DNA of 64,000 nucleotides from Gammaproteobacteria bacterium RIFCSPHIGHO2_12_FULL_63_22 (GCA_001801685.1 MGYJ01000078.1:62001-126000), one strand, 5' to 3'. Positions 8,687 to 18,068 are shown, numbered from the stretch's first letter. The notes: a model not told the origin generated them from the sequence alone. Program-made: numbers and translations.

Positions 8687-9687
8687 ACCTGACGGTCTGG
8701 CAGCGACGGATCTTCGACGCGGCGATGCAGTCGCATGCGCAGGGCCGCCTGGGCCATGCGTTGTTGCTGTCCGGGCCGGCCAGCATGGGCAAGCGCCAGG
8801 TGGCCGAGGCCATCGCGCAGCGCTTGCTGTGCAGCTCGCCGCGCAGCGATGGTTTCGCCTGCGGCGCCTGCCGCAGTTGCCAGTTGTTTCCTGCGCAACA
8901 GGTAGGCCTGGCCGTCACCCAGGCGCATCCTGATTTGCAGCGCATCGGCCTGGAGCCCAACGAGAAAGGCGACAAGCTGCGCACGGAAATTTCCGTCGAC
9001 CAGGTGCGCCGACTGGGCCAGTGGTTCTCGCTGACGCCGCAGTTGGGCGGCGCGCAGGTGGCGCTGATCGATCCGGCCGACCTGATGAATTCGTCGTCGG
9101 CCAATGCCTTGCTGAAGACCCTGGAAGAACCAGCCTCGAATCGTTTCCTGTTGCTGGTGACCTCGCGTCCGGGGCGACTGCCCGCGACCATCCGCAGCCG
9201 GTGCCAGAAGCTCGAATTCCGCCTGCCTTCCAACGACGAGTCGCTCGAATTCCTGGCGGCTGAAGGCTTGCGCGGGCCCGAGGCCCTGGCTGCCCTTTCG
9301 GCAGCGCGCGGCAATCCGGGACAGGCGGCGGCGTGGATGCGCGATGGCATCCTGCAACTGCGTGGCGAGGTCATCGACAGCCTCAATGCCGTGGGTTCCG
9401 GACGGACCGGGCCGGTGGAGACCGCACAACGGTGGCTGGCGGACGAAAATGCGGAACTCAGGCTTCGTTTCGCTGCCGAATTGGCAGTGGAGGGGGCGGC
9501 TTCGGCTTTTCAGCGGCCGCTGGCCGGGCGCTCGGTGTTGACTGTGCCGGGGGATTTTTCCAGTATTTCGAAATGGTTCGATTCAATGAACCGGACCCGC
9601 GAGCAGCTCAAGGCCCCGCTCCGCAACGACCTGGTGCTTGCAGGACTGCTGCGCGAATGGCGTACCATGTTCGAAACGGGCCGATGA
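8683..9687 (+). CDS. holB: DNA polymerase III delta-prime subunit
   Basis: Part of the clamp loader that puts the sliding clamp on DNA. The 334-residue protein has an N-terminal AAA+ region with a modified P-loop (GPASMGKRQ), a four-cysteine zinc module (C-C-C-C around residues 47-66, with GACRSC), and the conserved SSANALLKTLEEP segment. It starts with GTG overlapping the tmk TGA, implying coupling. The modified P-loop fits delta-prime proteins, which do not hydrolyse ATP. Confidence 0.93.
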   Translation: MNLTVWQRRIFDAAMQSHAQGRLGHALLLSGPASMGKRQVAEAIAQRLLCSSPRSDGFACGACRSCQLFPAQQVGLAVTQAHPDLQRIGLEPNEKGDKLRTEISVDQVRRLGQWFSLTPQLGGAQVALIDPADLMNSSSANALLKTLEEPASNRFLLLVTSRPGRLPATIRSRCQKLEFRLPSNDESLEFLAAEGLRGPEALAALSAARGNPGQAAAWMRDGILQLRGEVIDSLNAVGSGRTGPVETAQRWLADENAELRLRFAAELAVEGAASAFQRPLAGRSVLTVPGDFSSISKWFDSMNRTREQLKAPLRNDLVLAGLLREWRTMFETGR

Positions 9688-9718
9688 TGCATACGGCTGC
9701 AACCCGGAGACTGGAACG

Positions 9719-10075
9719 ATGATTGGTGGCGCAGGCGCAAGGCAGGGCATTCTCTCGCTGGCCATCAAGGACAAGGCGCAGCTGTATGGCGCATACATGC
9801 CTTTCCTGAAGGGTGGCGGCATCTTCATCCCCACCAATCGCCGTTACACCCTGGGCGACGAAGTGTTCCTGTTGTTGTCCCTGCCCGAAGACAAGGACCG
9901 CCTGCCGGTCGCCGGCAAGGTCGTGTGGATCACGCCGCCGGGCTCGCAGGGCAATCGCGCCGCCGGCATCGGCGTGCAGTTCAGCGACTCGGCCGAGGCC
10001 GAGACGGTGAAGGGGAAAATCGAGACCATGCTGGCCGGCACCCTGGAATCGGACAAGCCGACCCACACGATGTAA
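9719..10075 (+). CDS. pilZ: Type IV pilus assembly protein PilZ
   Basis: Small cytoplasmic protein of the PilZ fold, needed for type IV pilus formation in Xanthomonas and Pseudomonas. The product is 118 residues, with the beta-barrel core including GGGIFIPT, LGDEVFLLLSLPE and the GIGVQF segment. The RxxxR and (D/N)xSxxG signature for cyclic di-GMP binding is not visible, as known for this pilus-type subgroup. The ATG at 9719 has a CGGAGA Shine-Dalgarno. Position after holB is the conserved one. Confidence 0.9.
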   Translation: MIGGAGARQGILSLAIKDKAQLYGAYMPFLKGGGIFIPTNRRYTLGDEVFLLLSLPEDKDRLPVAGKVVWITPPGSQGNRAAGIGVQFSDSAEAETVKGKIETMLAGTLESDKPTHTM

Positions 10076-10089
10076 GGCGGCGCCCGGGT

Positions 10090-10485
10090 TCAGGGGAGCA
10101 GCAGCATCCGGATGATCATCCAGGCGCCCATGGCGCCAACTGCGAACAAAAGCGCGATGCGGATGCGCGAGAGCCGCGCCGAATCCGACGCCTTCGCCGG
10201 CTCCCGGAACTGCAATACCTCCGGCACATACGAACTCGACGGCGCGCCTTCTTCCAGGCCCATGTCGTGCAGCATTTCCCGCGCGCGCTTGTAGTCTTCC
10301 GACTTGATCACCCAGATCGCCGGGAGGTTGGCATTGTTGTTCTTTTCGACATAGCTGAATTCGCGGCGGCTGACTTTCTTGTAGCCGCGGCCTTCGCTGA
10401 TCTTGTGCTCGATGCCGGCCTCTTCGAACAATTTGGCGACGGCTTCGACATTTTCCAGTCGCGGCGAGCTGAACATCTGGCGCAT
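10090..10485 (-). CDS. DUF2007 protein with C-terminal membrane anchor
   Basis: Function unknown. The 131-residue product has an N-terminal DUF2007-like domain (residues about 1-80, including LFEEAGIEHKISEG and IWVIKSEDYKRAREML), a short polar linker and one C-terminal membrane segment (about 107-130). The N-terminal domain should face the cytoplasm. The start codon shares one base with the tesB stop (TGATG), so translation is probably coupled. The family is sometimes called putative signal-transducing protein, but no activity can be read from sequence. Confidence 0.75.
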   Translation of the reverse strand: MRQMFSSPRLENVEAVAKLFEEAGIEHKISEGRGYKKVSRREFSYVEKNNNANLPAIWVIKSEDYKRAREMLHDMGLEEGAPSSSYVPEVLQFREPAKASDSARLSRIRIALLFAVGAMGAWMIIRMLLLP

Positions 10486-11366
10486 CAGTGGGCCTCGCTG
10501 TCTTCGGGCAGGACCCGGATCAAACCTTCCTGCGCTACGGATGCAACGAGTTTCCCGTCGCGCGTGTAGATCAGGCCGCGGGCCAGGCCGCGCGCATTGC
10601 CGGCGGTCGGGCTGTCGAGCGAATACAACAACCAGTCGTCCACGCGGAACGGACGATGGAACCACATCGCGTGGTCGAGAGAGGCCATCTGCACGTTGGG
10701 CTGGTAGTAGCTGATGCCGTGCGGAAACGTGGTGGTGCCAAGCAGGTAGAAATCAGATGCGTAGGCCAACAGCGCGCGATGCAGTTCGGGCGCATCGCCA
10801 ACCTTGTCGGTCAGGCGGAACCAGACCTGCTGGTAGGGCGGGCGTTTGGGCGGCTTGACCTCGTCGCGTGGATAGATCGGGCGCATTTCAAAGGGACCCA
10901 TGCGCGACAGCCAGCGCTGCATTTTCGCGGGCAGTTTTTCCATGATTTCCGGCGATGGGGCCGCCGTCGGTTCCACGTCTTCGGGCTGCGGGACTTCAGG
11001 CATGTTGAACTGGTGCTCGACGCCAGGCTCGACTTTCTGGAACGACGAGGCGAACACCAGGATCGGCTGGCCGTGCTGGATCGCCGTCACGCGACGCACC
11101 GAAAAACTGCGGCCGTCGCGGGCGCGGTCCACGTCGAAGATGATAGGCGCGGTAATGTCGCCGGCGCGCAGGAAATAGGCGTGGATGGAATGCACGCTGC
11201 GGCCTGCTTCCACCGTCTGCTGCGCCGCCGACAGGGCCTGGCCCAGCACCTGTCCACCGAACACGTACTTGGTGCCGATGTCGCGGCTCTGGCCGCGGAA
11301 CAGGTTGTCTTCGAGCCGCTCCAGCGTGAGCAGGGCGACGAGTTCAGATACGACGGATTCGGTCAT
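10485..11366 (-). CDS. tesB: Acyl-CoA thioesterase II
   Basis: Hydrolyses acyl-CoA to free fatty acid and CoA. The 293-residue protein has the double hot-dog organisation of TesB: an N-terminal half with FGGQVLGQAL and SIHAYFLRAG, and a C-terminal half with SLDHAMWFHRPFR and SPTAGNARGLARG. The catalytic Asp is in the SLDH segment. The ATG at 11366 is preferred over an earlier ATG because a GGAG lies at good distance. It is the first gene of a two-gene unit with the DUF2007 protein. Confidence 0.93.
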   Translation of the reverse strand: MTESVVSELVALLTLERLEDNLFRGQSRDIGTKYVFGGQVLGQALSAAQQTVEAGRSVHSIHAYFLRAGDITAPIIFDVDRARDGRSFSVRRVTAIQHGQPILVFASSFQKVEPGVEHQFNMPEVPQPEDVEPTAAPSPEIMEKLPAKMQRWLSRMGPFEMRPIYPRDEVKPPKRPPYQQVWFRLTDKVGDAPELHRALLAYASDFYLLGTTTFPHGISYYQPNVQMASLDHAMWFHRPFRVDDWLLYSLDSPTAGNARGLARGLIYTRDGKLVASVAQEGLIRVLPEDSEAH

Positions 11367-11418
11367 GGTGGCTCCGGACGGCTGCGGCAATTGTACCGTC
11401 GCGGGCTAGAGGGCGGGC

Positions 11419-11991
11419 TCAGGGCGTGACGCGCTTCAGCTTGCCTTCCGACAACACCCGGTCCCAGGGGAAAAGCGGGCCCGGGTCACGCTTGCGCGGC
11501 ACCAGGCGCGAGGGGTCGTCGCTCGCGGCCACCATCGTCGTGTCCAGGTCTTCGTGTCCCGCGATGTATTCGAGTCCGGGCAGTTCCCGCCGCAGTGATC
11601 CAAGCAGGGCCACCAGCGCGCGCAGTTGTGCTTCGGGGTAGGGCTCGGTCATTGCCTGGTGGCGGGAGTCGAGCCAGTCGGGATATCGGCCGATGTTCAC
11701 CAGCTCGATGCCGATCGATCGCGGGTTGTAACCGCGCGTGTGGTGGGCAATGCGGGTAGGGCGGACGAACAGGTGCACCGTGCCGTCGCGATCAATGTAG
11801 TAATGGCCGCTGTTGCCGGTGCCCGAATCATGCAACTGGCGCTCGCCGTATTCGCGCGCGACCGCCATGTCCGGCAGTTCCGTGCAATGCACCACCACCA
11901 GGTCTATCTGCCCGGCAGGGCGCTGGTCGAGGCGCTCTTCGTAGGGAAGGGGCCAGACGTGGACGGCGGGCGGCGGCAGGTCGGCGCTCAT
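11419..11991 (-). CDS. ampD: N-acetylmuramoyl-L-alanine amidase, AmpD-like
   Basis: Cuts the bond between N-acetylmuramic acid and L-alanine of muropeptides. The 190-residue Amidase_2 protein shows zinc ligand candidates in VVHCTE and in the C-terminal KRDPGPLF motif, and a GHEDLD segment. No signal peptide is visible, which fits the cytoplasmic AmpD role in wall recycling and beta-lactamase signalling. The segments HHTRGYN and SIGIELVN are typical. The close paralogue AmpDh usually has a signal peptide, so AmpD is preferred. Confidence 0.85.
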   Translation of the reverse strand: MSADLPPPAVHVWPLPYEERLDQRPAGQIDLVVVHCTELPDMAVAREYGERQLHDSGTGNSGHYYIDRDGTVHLFVRPTRIAHHTRGYNPRSIGIELVNIGRYPDWLDSRHQAMTEPYPEAQLRALVALLGSLRRELPGLEYIAGHEDLDTTMVAASDDPSRLVPRKRDPGPLFPWDRVLSEGKLKRVTP

Positions 11992-12029
11992 GGCCGCATG
12001 TTAACATTGCGACCACTGCGGAGCCTTCC

Positions 12030-12539
12030 ATGTCGCTGCCTCCACCTGATTCGCCGCTCGGCATCCTGATGTCCAGCCTGCCCCGCGCAGGCCGCGTGGA
12101 ATGGATCGGCCTGCGTCCGCAACGTGACGTCGAAATGGTGGCCGTGACGGAAGCATTGGCAGTCGCTGGACGCGGCCTGCAAGGCGATCGTTACGCCAGC
12201 GACAGTGGCAAGCGCGGCATCACGCTGATCCAGGCCGAACATCTTCCCGTCATCGCCGCACTTGCCGATCATCCACAGTTGGCGGCGTCGTTGTTGCGGC
12301 GGAACGTCGTGGTTTCCGGCATCCCCGTGATCGCATTGAAGGGTCGCAGGTTTCGCATCGGCGACGTGCTGCTGGAGGGCACCGACGACTGCGATCCGTG
12401 TTCGCGAATGGAAGCGGCACTTGGCCCCGGCGGCTTCAACGCCATGCGAGGGCATGGCGGCCTGTGCGCGCGCATCCTCGAAGGCGGCCAGCTTCGAACA
12501 GGCGACGCCGTGGTGCCGGTGCCGGCCGACGCCGGGTGA
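12030..12539 (+). CDS. MOSC-domain protein
   Basis: A 169-residue stand-alone MOSC domain, related to the C-terminal part of molybdenum cofactor sulfurases. Visible family features are GLQGDRYA near residue 50, RRNVVVSGI near 90-100 and the conserved cysteine region DDCDPCSRME near 117-126, where the Cys is thought to carry sulfur. Substrate is unknown. It starts divergently from the ampD-like gene and overlaps the following hydrolase by 4 bases (GTGA). Confidence 0.85.
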   Translation: MSLPPPDSPLGILMSSLPRAGRVEWIGLRPQRDVEMVAVTEALAVAGRGLQGDRYASDSGKRGITLIQAEHLPVIAALADHPQLAASLLRRNVVVSGIPVIALKGRRFRIGDVLLEGTDDCDPCSRMEAALGPGGFNAMRGHGGLCARILEGGQLRTGDAVVPVPADAG

Positions 12540-13051
12540 AGGGCCACGTCATCATTTCGCACGGGCTGCAGAGCAGTCCCGAGGCGACCAAGGCCACTGC
12601 CATTGCGAAAGTTGCGCAATCGCTTGGCTGGACGACCGAGATCCCGGATTACCGCGATCTCGATGCCAGCAGCGAACTGGGCGACGTGCTGTCCCGCATC
12701 GAACGATTGCGCCGCGCGTTGGCTGGCAAGCGCACGCCGCTGGTGCTGGCGGGGTCGAGCATGGGCGCCTTCATTTCTGCGCGCGTCTCGCTTGCCGTGG
12801 CTGTGCAGGGGCTGTTCCTGATGGCGCCCCCGACGCAGCTGAAAGGCTACGACATCGTGCTCGAGGCCGCGCCGGTTCGCACTTGCATCGTGCACGGCTG
12901 GCATGACGAATTGATTCCTGCCGGCGAAGTCGTGCGCTGGGCGCAAAAGCGCAGCGACCACCTCGTGCTCGTGAACGACAGCCATCGCCTGGCCGACCAT
13001 GTGGAATTTTGCGCGCAGGAATTCGGCCGCTTCGTGCAGGGACTCGCGTGA
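12536..13051 (+). CDS. Alpha/beta-hydrolase of unknown substrate
   Basis: A small (171 residues) serine hydrolase-like protein. An N-terminal ISHG loop can form the oxyanion hole, the nucleophile is in GSSMGAF, the acidic residue is likely in GWHDELIP and the histidine is in NDSHRL. These make a complete-looking catalytic triad. The start is GTG overlapping the MOSC gene stop, and the 3' end overlaps the rlmKL start, so it is embedded in a coupled three-gene chain. Substrate cannot be inferred. Confidence 0.8.
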   Translation: MKGHVIISHGLQSSPEATKATAIAKVAQSLGWTTEIPDYRDLDASSELGDVLSRIERLRRALAGKRTPLVLAGSSMGAFISARVSLAVAVQGLFLMAPPTQLKGYDIVLEAAPVRTCIVHGWHDELIPAGEVVRWAQKRSDHLVLVNDSHRLADHVEFCAQEFGRFVQGLA

Positions 13052-15183
13052 AATTCTTCGTTGCCTGTGCCAAGGGCCTGGAATACCTGCTGGTTGACGA
13101 GTTGCTTGCCATGGGCGCCACCCGCGCCACGGCCGCGACGGCGGGTGCCAATGTGGAAGGCGTGGATGCGCTGGCCTATCGGGCCGCCATGTTCTCGCGC
13201 CTGGCCAGCCGCGTGCTGTGGCCCCTGGCCGAGTTCGATTGCGAAAACGAAGCCGACCTTTACCAGGGCGTGCACGAGCTCGACTGGTCGGCGCACGTCG
13301 CGCCCGAAGGTACCCTGGCCGTTGACGCGCACGTCTCCGGACCCACGCTCACCCACGAACGCTTTGCCGCGCAACGCATCAAGGATGCGGTGGTGGACCG
13401 GATCCGTGCCAGCCACGGCGTGCGGCCTTCGGTGGACGTGGATGCCCCGGACCTGCGATTGAATTTTGCCTTGCGCAAGGGTCGCGGCTTCCTGTCGGTG
13501 GACCTCGGCGGTGGCGCGCTGCATCGCCGCGGCTGGCGCCAGTCGCAAGGCGACGCACCGCTGAAGGAAAATCTCGCCGCCGCGATGCTGGTGCGTGGCC
13601 AGTGGCCGCGCATTTATTCCGAAGGCGGCGCCTTGCTCGACCCGATGTGTGGCAGCGGCACGCTGCTGATCGAAGGCGCGCTGATGGCGGCCGACGAAGC
13701 GCCCGGGCTGTTGCGCTGGCGCGGCCAGCAACCCAGCCGCTGGCTGCGCTTCGACACGCGCGCGTGGTCGGCGCTGGAAACCGAGGCGAAGTCTCGCGCC
13801 GCTACCGGGCGGGCTGCGCTCAAGCCGGTATTCTTCGGTGCCGACAGCGACCCGAAAGCCCTGCATGCTGCGATGGGCAACGCCGATCGCGCCGGCGTGG
13901 GCGAACTGATCCGCTTCGATCGCAAGCCGATCGTCAATCTCACCGCGCCTGCATTCGCTCGCGGCCTGGTGGCCTGCAATCCGCCCTACAACCAACGCCT
14001 GGCTGCGGACACCGATCTGTATCGCGAAATCGGCGATGCGCTGCGCAAGGCCGTTCCGGATTGGCGCGCCGCGCTGCTGTGCGGCAATGACGAACTCGCG
14101 CATGCCACCGGATTGCGCGCGTCCAAGAAATATACGATGCACAACGGCACGATCGAGTGCACGCTGGTGCTCTGCGATCCTATCCAGCCGCCGATGCGCG
14201 AAGCCAAGCCCGTCGCTGCGCTGTCCGAAGGCGCCGCAATGGTGGCCAACCGCCTGCGCAAGAACCTGAAACGATTCAAGAGCTGGCGCACCCGCAACGG
14301 CATCGATTGTTATCGCGTCTACGATGCCGACCTGCCGGAATATTCGGCGGCCATCGACCTGTACCAGGAACTCGATGGCGCGCGGCGCCAGTTCCTGCAC
14401 GTGCAGGAATATGCCGCGCCCGACACCATTCCCGAAGCGGACACGCGTCGCCGCTTCGGCGAATTGCTGGCCGCGCTGCACGATGTGTTCCCAGTGCCAC
14501 GCGAGCAGGTCGTCGTGAAGACGCGACTGCGCGGCAAGGGCGGCAGCAAGTATGGCCGCCTCGACAAGACCGGTGATTTCTTCATCGTCGCCGAAGGTCC
14601 GGTGAAGCTGCGCGTCAACCTCCAGGATTACCTCGATACCGGCGTGTTCCTGGACCATCGACCGCTGCGCTTGCGCATTGGCGCAGAGGCGCGCGGCAAG
14701 CGCTTCCTCAATTTGTTCAGTTACACCGGCGCGGCCACGGTGCATGCCGCCGTCGGCGGCGCCGTGCAGACGACCAGCGTCGACCTGTCGGCGACCTACC
14801 TGGACTGGGCCGCGAAAAACCTCGCATTGAACGGCGTGGACGGGCCCGAGCATCGCCTGGTGCAGGCGGACGTGCCGCAGTGGCTGGAAAACGACCGCAA
14901 CCAGTACCACTTGATCTTCTGCGACCCGCCAACCTTCTCCAATTCAGCGCGGGCCGAGGATTTTGATACCCAGCGCGACCATCCGCGATTGCTGCGCGCC
15001 GCGATGGCGCGGCTGGCGCCGGGCGGGCTGCTTCTGTTCTCGAACAATTTCCGCCGCTTCAAGCTCGACGATGCAGCGATTGCGGAATTCGCCAGCGTTC
15101 GCGAAATCAGCAAGCAGACGATCGACGTGGATTTCGAACGAAATCCGCGTATCCACCGCGCCTGGGAATTACGAAGACTTTGA
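13048..15183 (+). CDS. rlmL: Bifunctional 23S rRNA m2G2445/m7G2069 methyltransferase
   Basis: Methylates G2445 and G2069 of 23S rRNA (also called rlmKL). The 711-residue fusion has an N-terminal THUMP domain, the RlmL methyltransferase with [14 protein letters not shown] and catalytic NPPYNQRL, and the C-terminal RlmK half with [16 protein letters not shown] and [10 protein letters not shown]. The start is GTG overlapping the hydrolase stop; the first codons [15 protein letters not shown] match family N-termini. Its 3' end overlaps the convergent DUF6491 gene by 15 bases. Confidence 0.96.
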   Translation: MKFFVACAKGLEYLLVDELLAMGATRATAATAGANVEGVDALAYRAAMFSRLASRVLWPLAEFDCENEADLYQGVHELDWSAHVAPEGTLAVDAHVSGPTLTHERFAAQRIKDAVVDRIRASHGVRPSVDVDAPDLRLNFALRKGRGFLSVDLGGGALHRRGWRQSQGDAPLKENLAAAMLVRGQWPRIYSEGGALLDPMCGSGTLLIEGALMAADEAPGLLRWRGQQPSRWLRFDTRAWSALETEAKSRAATGRAALKPVFFGADSDPKALHAAMGNADRAGVGELIRFDRKPIVNLTAPAFARGLVACNPPYNQRLAADTDLYREIGDALRKAVPDWRAALLCGNDELAHATGLRASKKYTMHNGTIECTLVLCDPIQPPMREAKPVAALSEGAAMVANRLRKNLKRFKSWRTRNGIDCYRVYDADLPEYSAAIDLYQELDGARRQFLHVQEYAAPDTIPEADTRRRFGELLAALHDVFPVPREQVVVKTRLRGKGGSKYGRLDKTGDFFIVAEGPVKLRVNLQDYLDTGVFLDHRPLRLRIGAEARGKRFLNLFSYTGAATVHAAVGGAVQTTSVDLSATYLDWAAKNLALNGVDGPEHRLVQADVPQWLENDRNQYHLIFCDPPTFSNSARAEDFDTQRDHPRLLRAAMARLAPGGLLLFSNNFRRFKLDDAAIAEFASVREISKQTIDVDFERNPRIHRAWELRRL

Positions 15184-15585
15184 CTTGCGCTCGGCCTTGC
15201 GCCGCTTGCGCTCGGCAGCGCGGTCGTCGATGGCCTGCTTGTATTCGGCCTTGCTGATCAGCTGCATGCGCTCGATCTTGCAGGGGTAGTCGCGGGTCAG
15301 GATGGCGTCGCCCAGGTTGCCGCAGACGCGGCCGCTGACCGGGTCGCCCCGGAACACCAGCACGGATGAGAAGCTAAGCGAGGTGCAGGCGCCGCCGACT
15401 TCAATCCGGTATTTGTGGCGGCCTGCGTCCACCAGGATCGTGCGGTCGTCCAGTTCCACCCAGCCTCGGGCAAAGTCCGGGTCCAGGCACTGAGAGCCGC
15501 GGAGGATGGGGGTGTCAGGCGAGCCTGCGCTGGCGGAAGTAGCCAGCCCCAGGGCCAAAACCAATGCGAACGCCGGGATCTTCAT
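15169..15585 (-). CDS. Secreted DUF6491-like protein
   Basis: Function unknown. The 138-residue product has a clear signal peptide ([20 protein letters not shown]), a middle domain with four cysteines (around [21 protein letters not shown] and YPCKIERM) that could form two disulfides, and a basic C-terminal tail rich in Lys and Arg. This fits periplasmic DUF6491 proteins common in Xanthomonadales. The ATG at 15585 is chosen because it begins the signal peptide. Family assignment is from memory of the pattern. Confidence 0.65.
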   Translation of the reverse strand: MKIPAFALVLALGLATSASAGSPDTPILRGSQCLDPDFARGWVELDDRTILVDAGRHKYRIEVGGACTSLSFSSVLVFRGDPVSGRVCGNLGDAILTRDYPCKIERMQLISKAEYKQAIDDRAAERKRRKAERKSKSS

Positions 15586-15669
15586 GCTGCCTCCATGGTT
15601 GCCTGGCACCATTGTGCACCGGTCCGATTAACCCGGGCGAAATGTCCGCGCAGGCATTATGCTCGGGAC

Positions 15670-16305
15670 ATGGCAGCCAAGAGCGACATCAACAAATCCC
15701 AGCCCGTCGGCTGGACGTTCTTTCGCCAGTGGCTGAAGAACCCCCTTCGGGTGGCTGCCATCTCACCTTCCAGCAAGCAGTTGGCGCGGCAGATGATGTC
15801 GCAGTTGCCGCGTGCTTCACGGCGGGTGATCGAACTTGGCGGCGGCACCGGCGTGTTCACCCAGGCGCTGCTGGACCACGGCATCGCCCCGGCCGACCTG
15901 CTGGTGCTGGAGTTGAACGAAGAACTGCACCAGCACCTGGTCCGCCAGTTTCCGGGCGCGCGCGTGGTCTGCGCGGATGCCGGCAATCTTTCGGCGATTG
16001 CGCAGTCACAGGGCTTCACCGGCCCCGACAGCGCCGACGCGGTGATCTCCGGCCTGGGCCTGCTGTCCATGCCCCGGCAGACCCAGCAGTCCATCCTGCA
16101 GGCGGCCTTCGACAGCCTCAAGCCGGAAGGCCGTTTCATACAGTTCACTTACGGCCCGGCCAACCCCGTCACCCGCGAGGTGGTGGATGCGCTCGAGCTG
16201 ACCGCGCGGCGCGCCAGCTTCACCTGGTGGAACGTGCCGCCGGCGACGGTTTATGTTTACCAGCGGCGGGTATCCCGTTCGATGGCGCCGCGTTCGATGC
16301 GCTGA
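15670..16305 (+). CDS. Class I SAM methyltransferase, phospholipid N-methyltransferase-like
   Basis: The 211-residue protein has the SAM-binding motif ELGGGTGVFT near residues 57-66, an acidic residue at the end of the next strand (LVLELNEE) and ADAGNL as the third motif. The N-terminal segment (WLKNPLRVAAISPSSKQLAR) and the LGLLSMP segment resemble the PmtA family that methylates phosphatidylethanolamine. rRNA dimethyladenosine transferases share the fold, but the N-terminal pattern favours a lipid enzyme. Whether phosphatidylcholine is made here cannot be told from this gene alone. Confidence 0.7.
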   Translation: MAAKSDINKSQPVGWTFFRQWLKNPLRVAAISPSSKQLARQMMSQLPRASRRVIELGGGTGVFTQALLDHGIAPADLLVLELNEELHQHLVRQFPGARVVCADAGNLSAIAQSQGFTGPDSADAVISGLGLLSMPRQTQQSILQAAFDSLKPEGRFIQFTYGPANPVTREVVDALELTARRASFTWWNVPPATVYVYQRRVSRSMAPRSMR

Positions 16306-16397
16306 GTTGCGGCTGAGCAACGCTGGGTTGCACCCGGGCCCCTTTTGAGGCGCGCCGGCAGCACCTATCTTGAGGGCACGATCCCCAGGAGGCTTCC

Positions 16398-17243
16398 ATG
16401 ACCACCACCGCTACTCGTAACCGACCCGTCACCCGCCGCCTGCGCGGCATGGCCACGTCCGACGGCGCCGGCGTCAGCCTGACCCGGGTCATTGGCACCC
16501 AGCAATTGTCCTACCTCGACCCGTTCCTGATGCTCGATGAATTCGGCTCGGACAAACCGGGTGACTACATCGCGGGTTTCCCTTCGCACCCGCATCGCGG
16601 CTTCGAGACGGTCACCTACATGCTGGACGGACGCATGCGGCACAAGGACAACCACGGCAACGAAGGCCTGATGACGGCCGGATCGGTGCAGTGGATGACC
16701 GCCGGTCGCGGCATCGTGCATTCGGAAATGCCCGAGCAGGAAGAAGGGCTGATGCGAGGCTTCCAGCTGTGGGTCAACCTGCCGGCCAAGGACAAGATGG
16801 GCCAGCCGCGCTATCAGGAATTTTCCGCCGATCGCATTCCGGAGGTGTCGCCTTCCAAGGGTGTCGCGGTGAAGGTCATCGCGGGACATGTCGGCGACGT
16901 GGCAGGACCCGTGCAGCAACCTGCCACGGACCCGCTGTACCTGGACATCGCCATCGAAGCCGGTGCGAGTTTCGGACAGGCCATCGCCTCGGGGCACAAC
17001 GCGTTCGCGTACGTTTACGAAGGCGAAGTGTCCGTGGGCGCCGACTCGGTCGGCAAGGGCGAGTTGATCGTGCTGGGTGACGGCGACGCGGTCACCGTCT
17101 CCGGCACGTCGGCGAAGAGCCGGTTGATCCTCGTCGCGGGCAAGCCCATCGGCGAACCGGTGGCGCGCTATGGTCCGTTCGTGATGAACACCCAGGCCGA
17201 GATCATGCAGGCCGTGCAGGACTTCCAGTCCGGCCGCTTCTGA
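16398..17243 (+). CDS. Pirin family protein
   Basis: A two-domain cupin of 281 residues. The N-terminal cupin carries the metal ligands in HPHRGFET and in the VHSEMP motif, with a TAGRGIVHSE segment. The C-terminal cupin has the QQPATDPLYLDI region and lacks metal ligands as usual. Some bacterial pirins oxidise quercetin, others affect redox enzymes; the substrate here is unknown. An AGGAGG Shine-Dalgarno precedes the ATG. It converges with the following lipoprotein gene across a symmetric hairpin. Confidence 0.93.
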   Translation: MTTTATRNRPVTRRLRGMATSDGAGVSLTRVIGTQQLSYLDPFLMLDEFGSDKPGDYIAGFPSHPHRGFETVTYMLDGRMRHKDNHGNEGLMTAGSVQWMTAGRGIVHSEMPEQEEGLMRGFQLWVNLPAKDKMGQPRYQEFSADRIPEVSPSKGVAVKVIAGHVGDVAGPVQQPATDPLYLDIAIEAGASFGQAIASGHNAFAYVYEGEVSVGADSVGKGELIVLGDGDAVTVSGTSAKSRLILVAGKPIGEPVARYGPFVMNTQAEIMQAVQDFQSGRF

Positions 17244-17258
17244 TCGTCAGCCCTTCGC

Positions 17259-17282
17259 AGCGGGACCGATTAGCGTCCCGCT
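17259..17282. terminator. Hairpin between convergent genes
   Basis: A perfect 8-bp inverted repeat (17259-17266 with 17275-17282) with an 8-base loop, between the pirin stop and the end of the convergent lipoprotein gene, whose stop codon lies in the loop. There is no T-run on either side, so it may be a weak bidirectional terminator or a 3'-end stabiliser. Confidence 0.35.
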
Positions 17283-17929
17283 TCGCGAACCAGCATTGAC
17301 GCGGTTTCGCCTTCGATCCGCCCACGGCCCAGGTTGAGCACGCCATTGACGCCATGTGCGACGAAGTTGTCGTGCACGCGAGCGTTGTCGAGAAGCAACT
17401 CGCCGTAATTGAGCACCATTCCGCTGTCGCGTTCGCTGCCATCGAGCGAATTGAAGGCGACGATGCTGTCCTCCATCTGCAGGCGGCCGCGATTGAGGAC
17501 GATGGATGATGAGCGATTGCCGGTACTGTCGAGCACGCGCGTCGACACCAGGCGCAGCGTGCCGAAATTCCGGATCGCGCCATCGCTGCCTTCCGCGAGC
17601 GCGAGGTCGCGCAAGGTCACGTTGCCTTCGCGCCCGACTTCAAGCAGCGCGACATCACCGTCGGCGTAGCTTCGGATCTCGGCGCCGTTGCCTTCGATGG
17701 TGAGTTCGCCGGTGATGCTGGGCAGCAACAGCCCCGATTCCGAAGCCGATGACAATACGTAGGATCCGCGCCGCGCCAGGATGATGCGCTGCGCTCCGCT
17801 GCCCGACTGCGCGGCGCGCAAGGCTTCCACCAGGGCCTTGCCGTCGTGGTCGGCGATGGTGGTTTCGCGCGTGCAGGCGGTGGACAGCAGCGCGAGTGAA
17901 CCGATGAGGAGCAATCGAGTAAGGATCAT
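17270..17929 (-). CDS. Lipoprotein with beta-helix-like repeats
   Basis: Not recognised as a named family. The 219-residue product has a lipoprotein signal peptide ending in LLSTAC, so it should be lipid-anchored. The mature part has repeated coils of about 20-25 residues beginning with phrases such as IRNFGTLRL, VLNRGRLQM, VLNYGELLL and VLNLGRGRI, which suggest a right-handed parallel beta-helix like that of polymorphic outer-membrane or pectate-lyase-like proteins. The ATG at 17929 is used because it begins the signal peptide. No catalytic residues are evident. Confidence 0.7.
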   Translation of the reverse strand: MILTRLLLIGSLALLSTACTRETTIADHDGKALVEALRAAQSGSGAQRIILARRGSYVLSSASESGLLLPSITGELTIEGNGAEIRSYADGDVALLEVGREGNVTLRDLALAEGSDGAIRNFGTLRLVSTRVLDSTGNRSSSIVLNRGRLQMEDSIVAFNSLDGSERDSGMVLNYGELLLDNARVHDNFVAHGVNGVLNLGRGRIEGETASMLVREAGR

Positions 17930-18028
17930 GGCAATGGCGCTCCGTGGGGTTCGATCCCAAGCTCGCACGGCCGGCTAGAGCACCCACTCAGGCGCTTCGG
18001 GAGATAAAAGCGAACTCGCAAAAACGAA

Positions 18029-18046
18029 ACCCGCCTTTCGGCGGGT
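18029..18046 (-). terminator. Intrinsic terminator after rluB
   Basis: A perfect 7-bp stem ACCCGCC/GGCGGGT with a TTTC loop. On the minus strand it follows the rluB stop by about 22 bases and is followed by a T-rich run. On the plus strand a run of six T also follows, so it can work in both directions. Confidence 0.8.
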
Positions 18047-18068
18047 CTGTTTTTTGCAAGGGAGTCCA

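Noticed and set aside
12847-14910. A 687-codon open frame on the minus strand opposite rlmKL
   Set aside because: It mirrors the codon pattern of rlmKL, has no family features and no ribosome-binding site.
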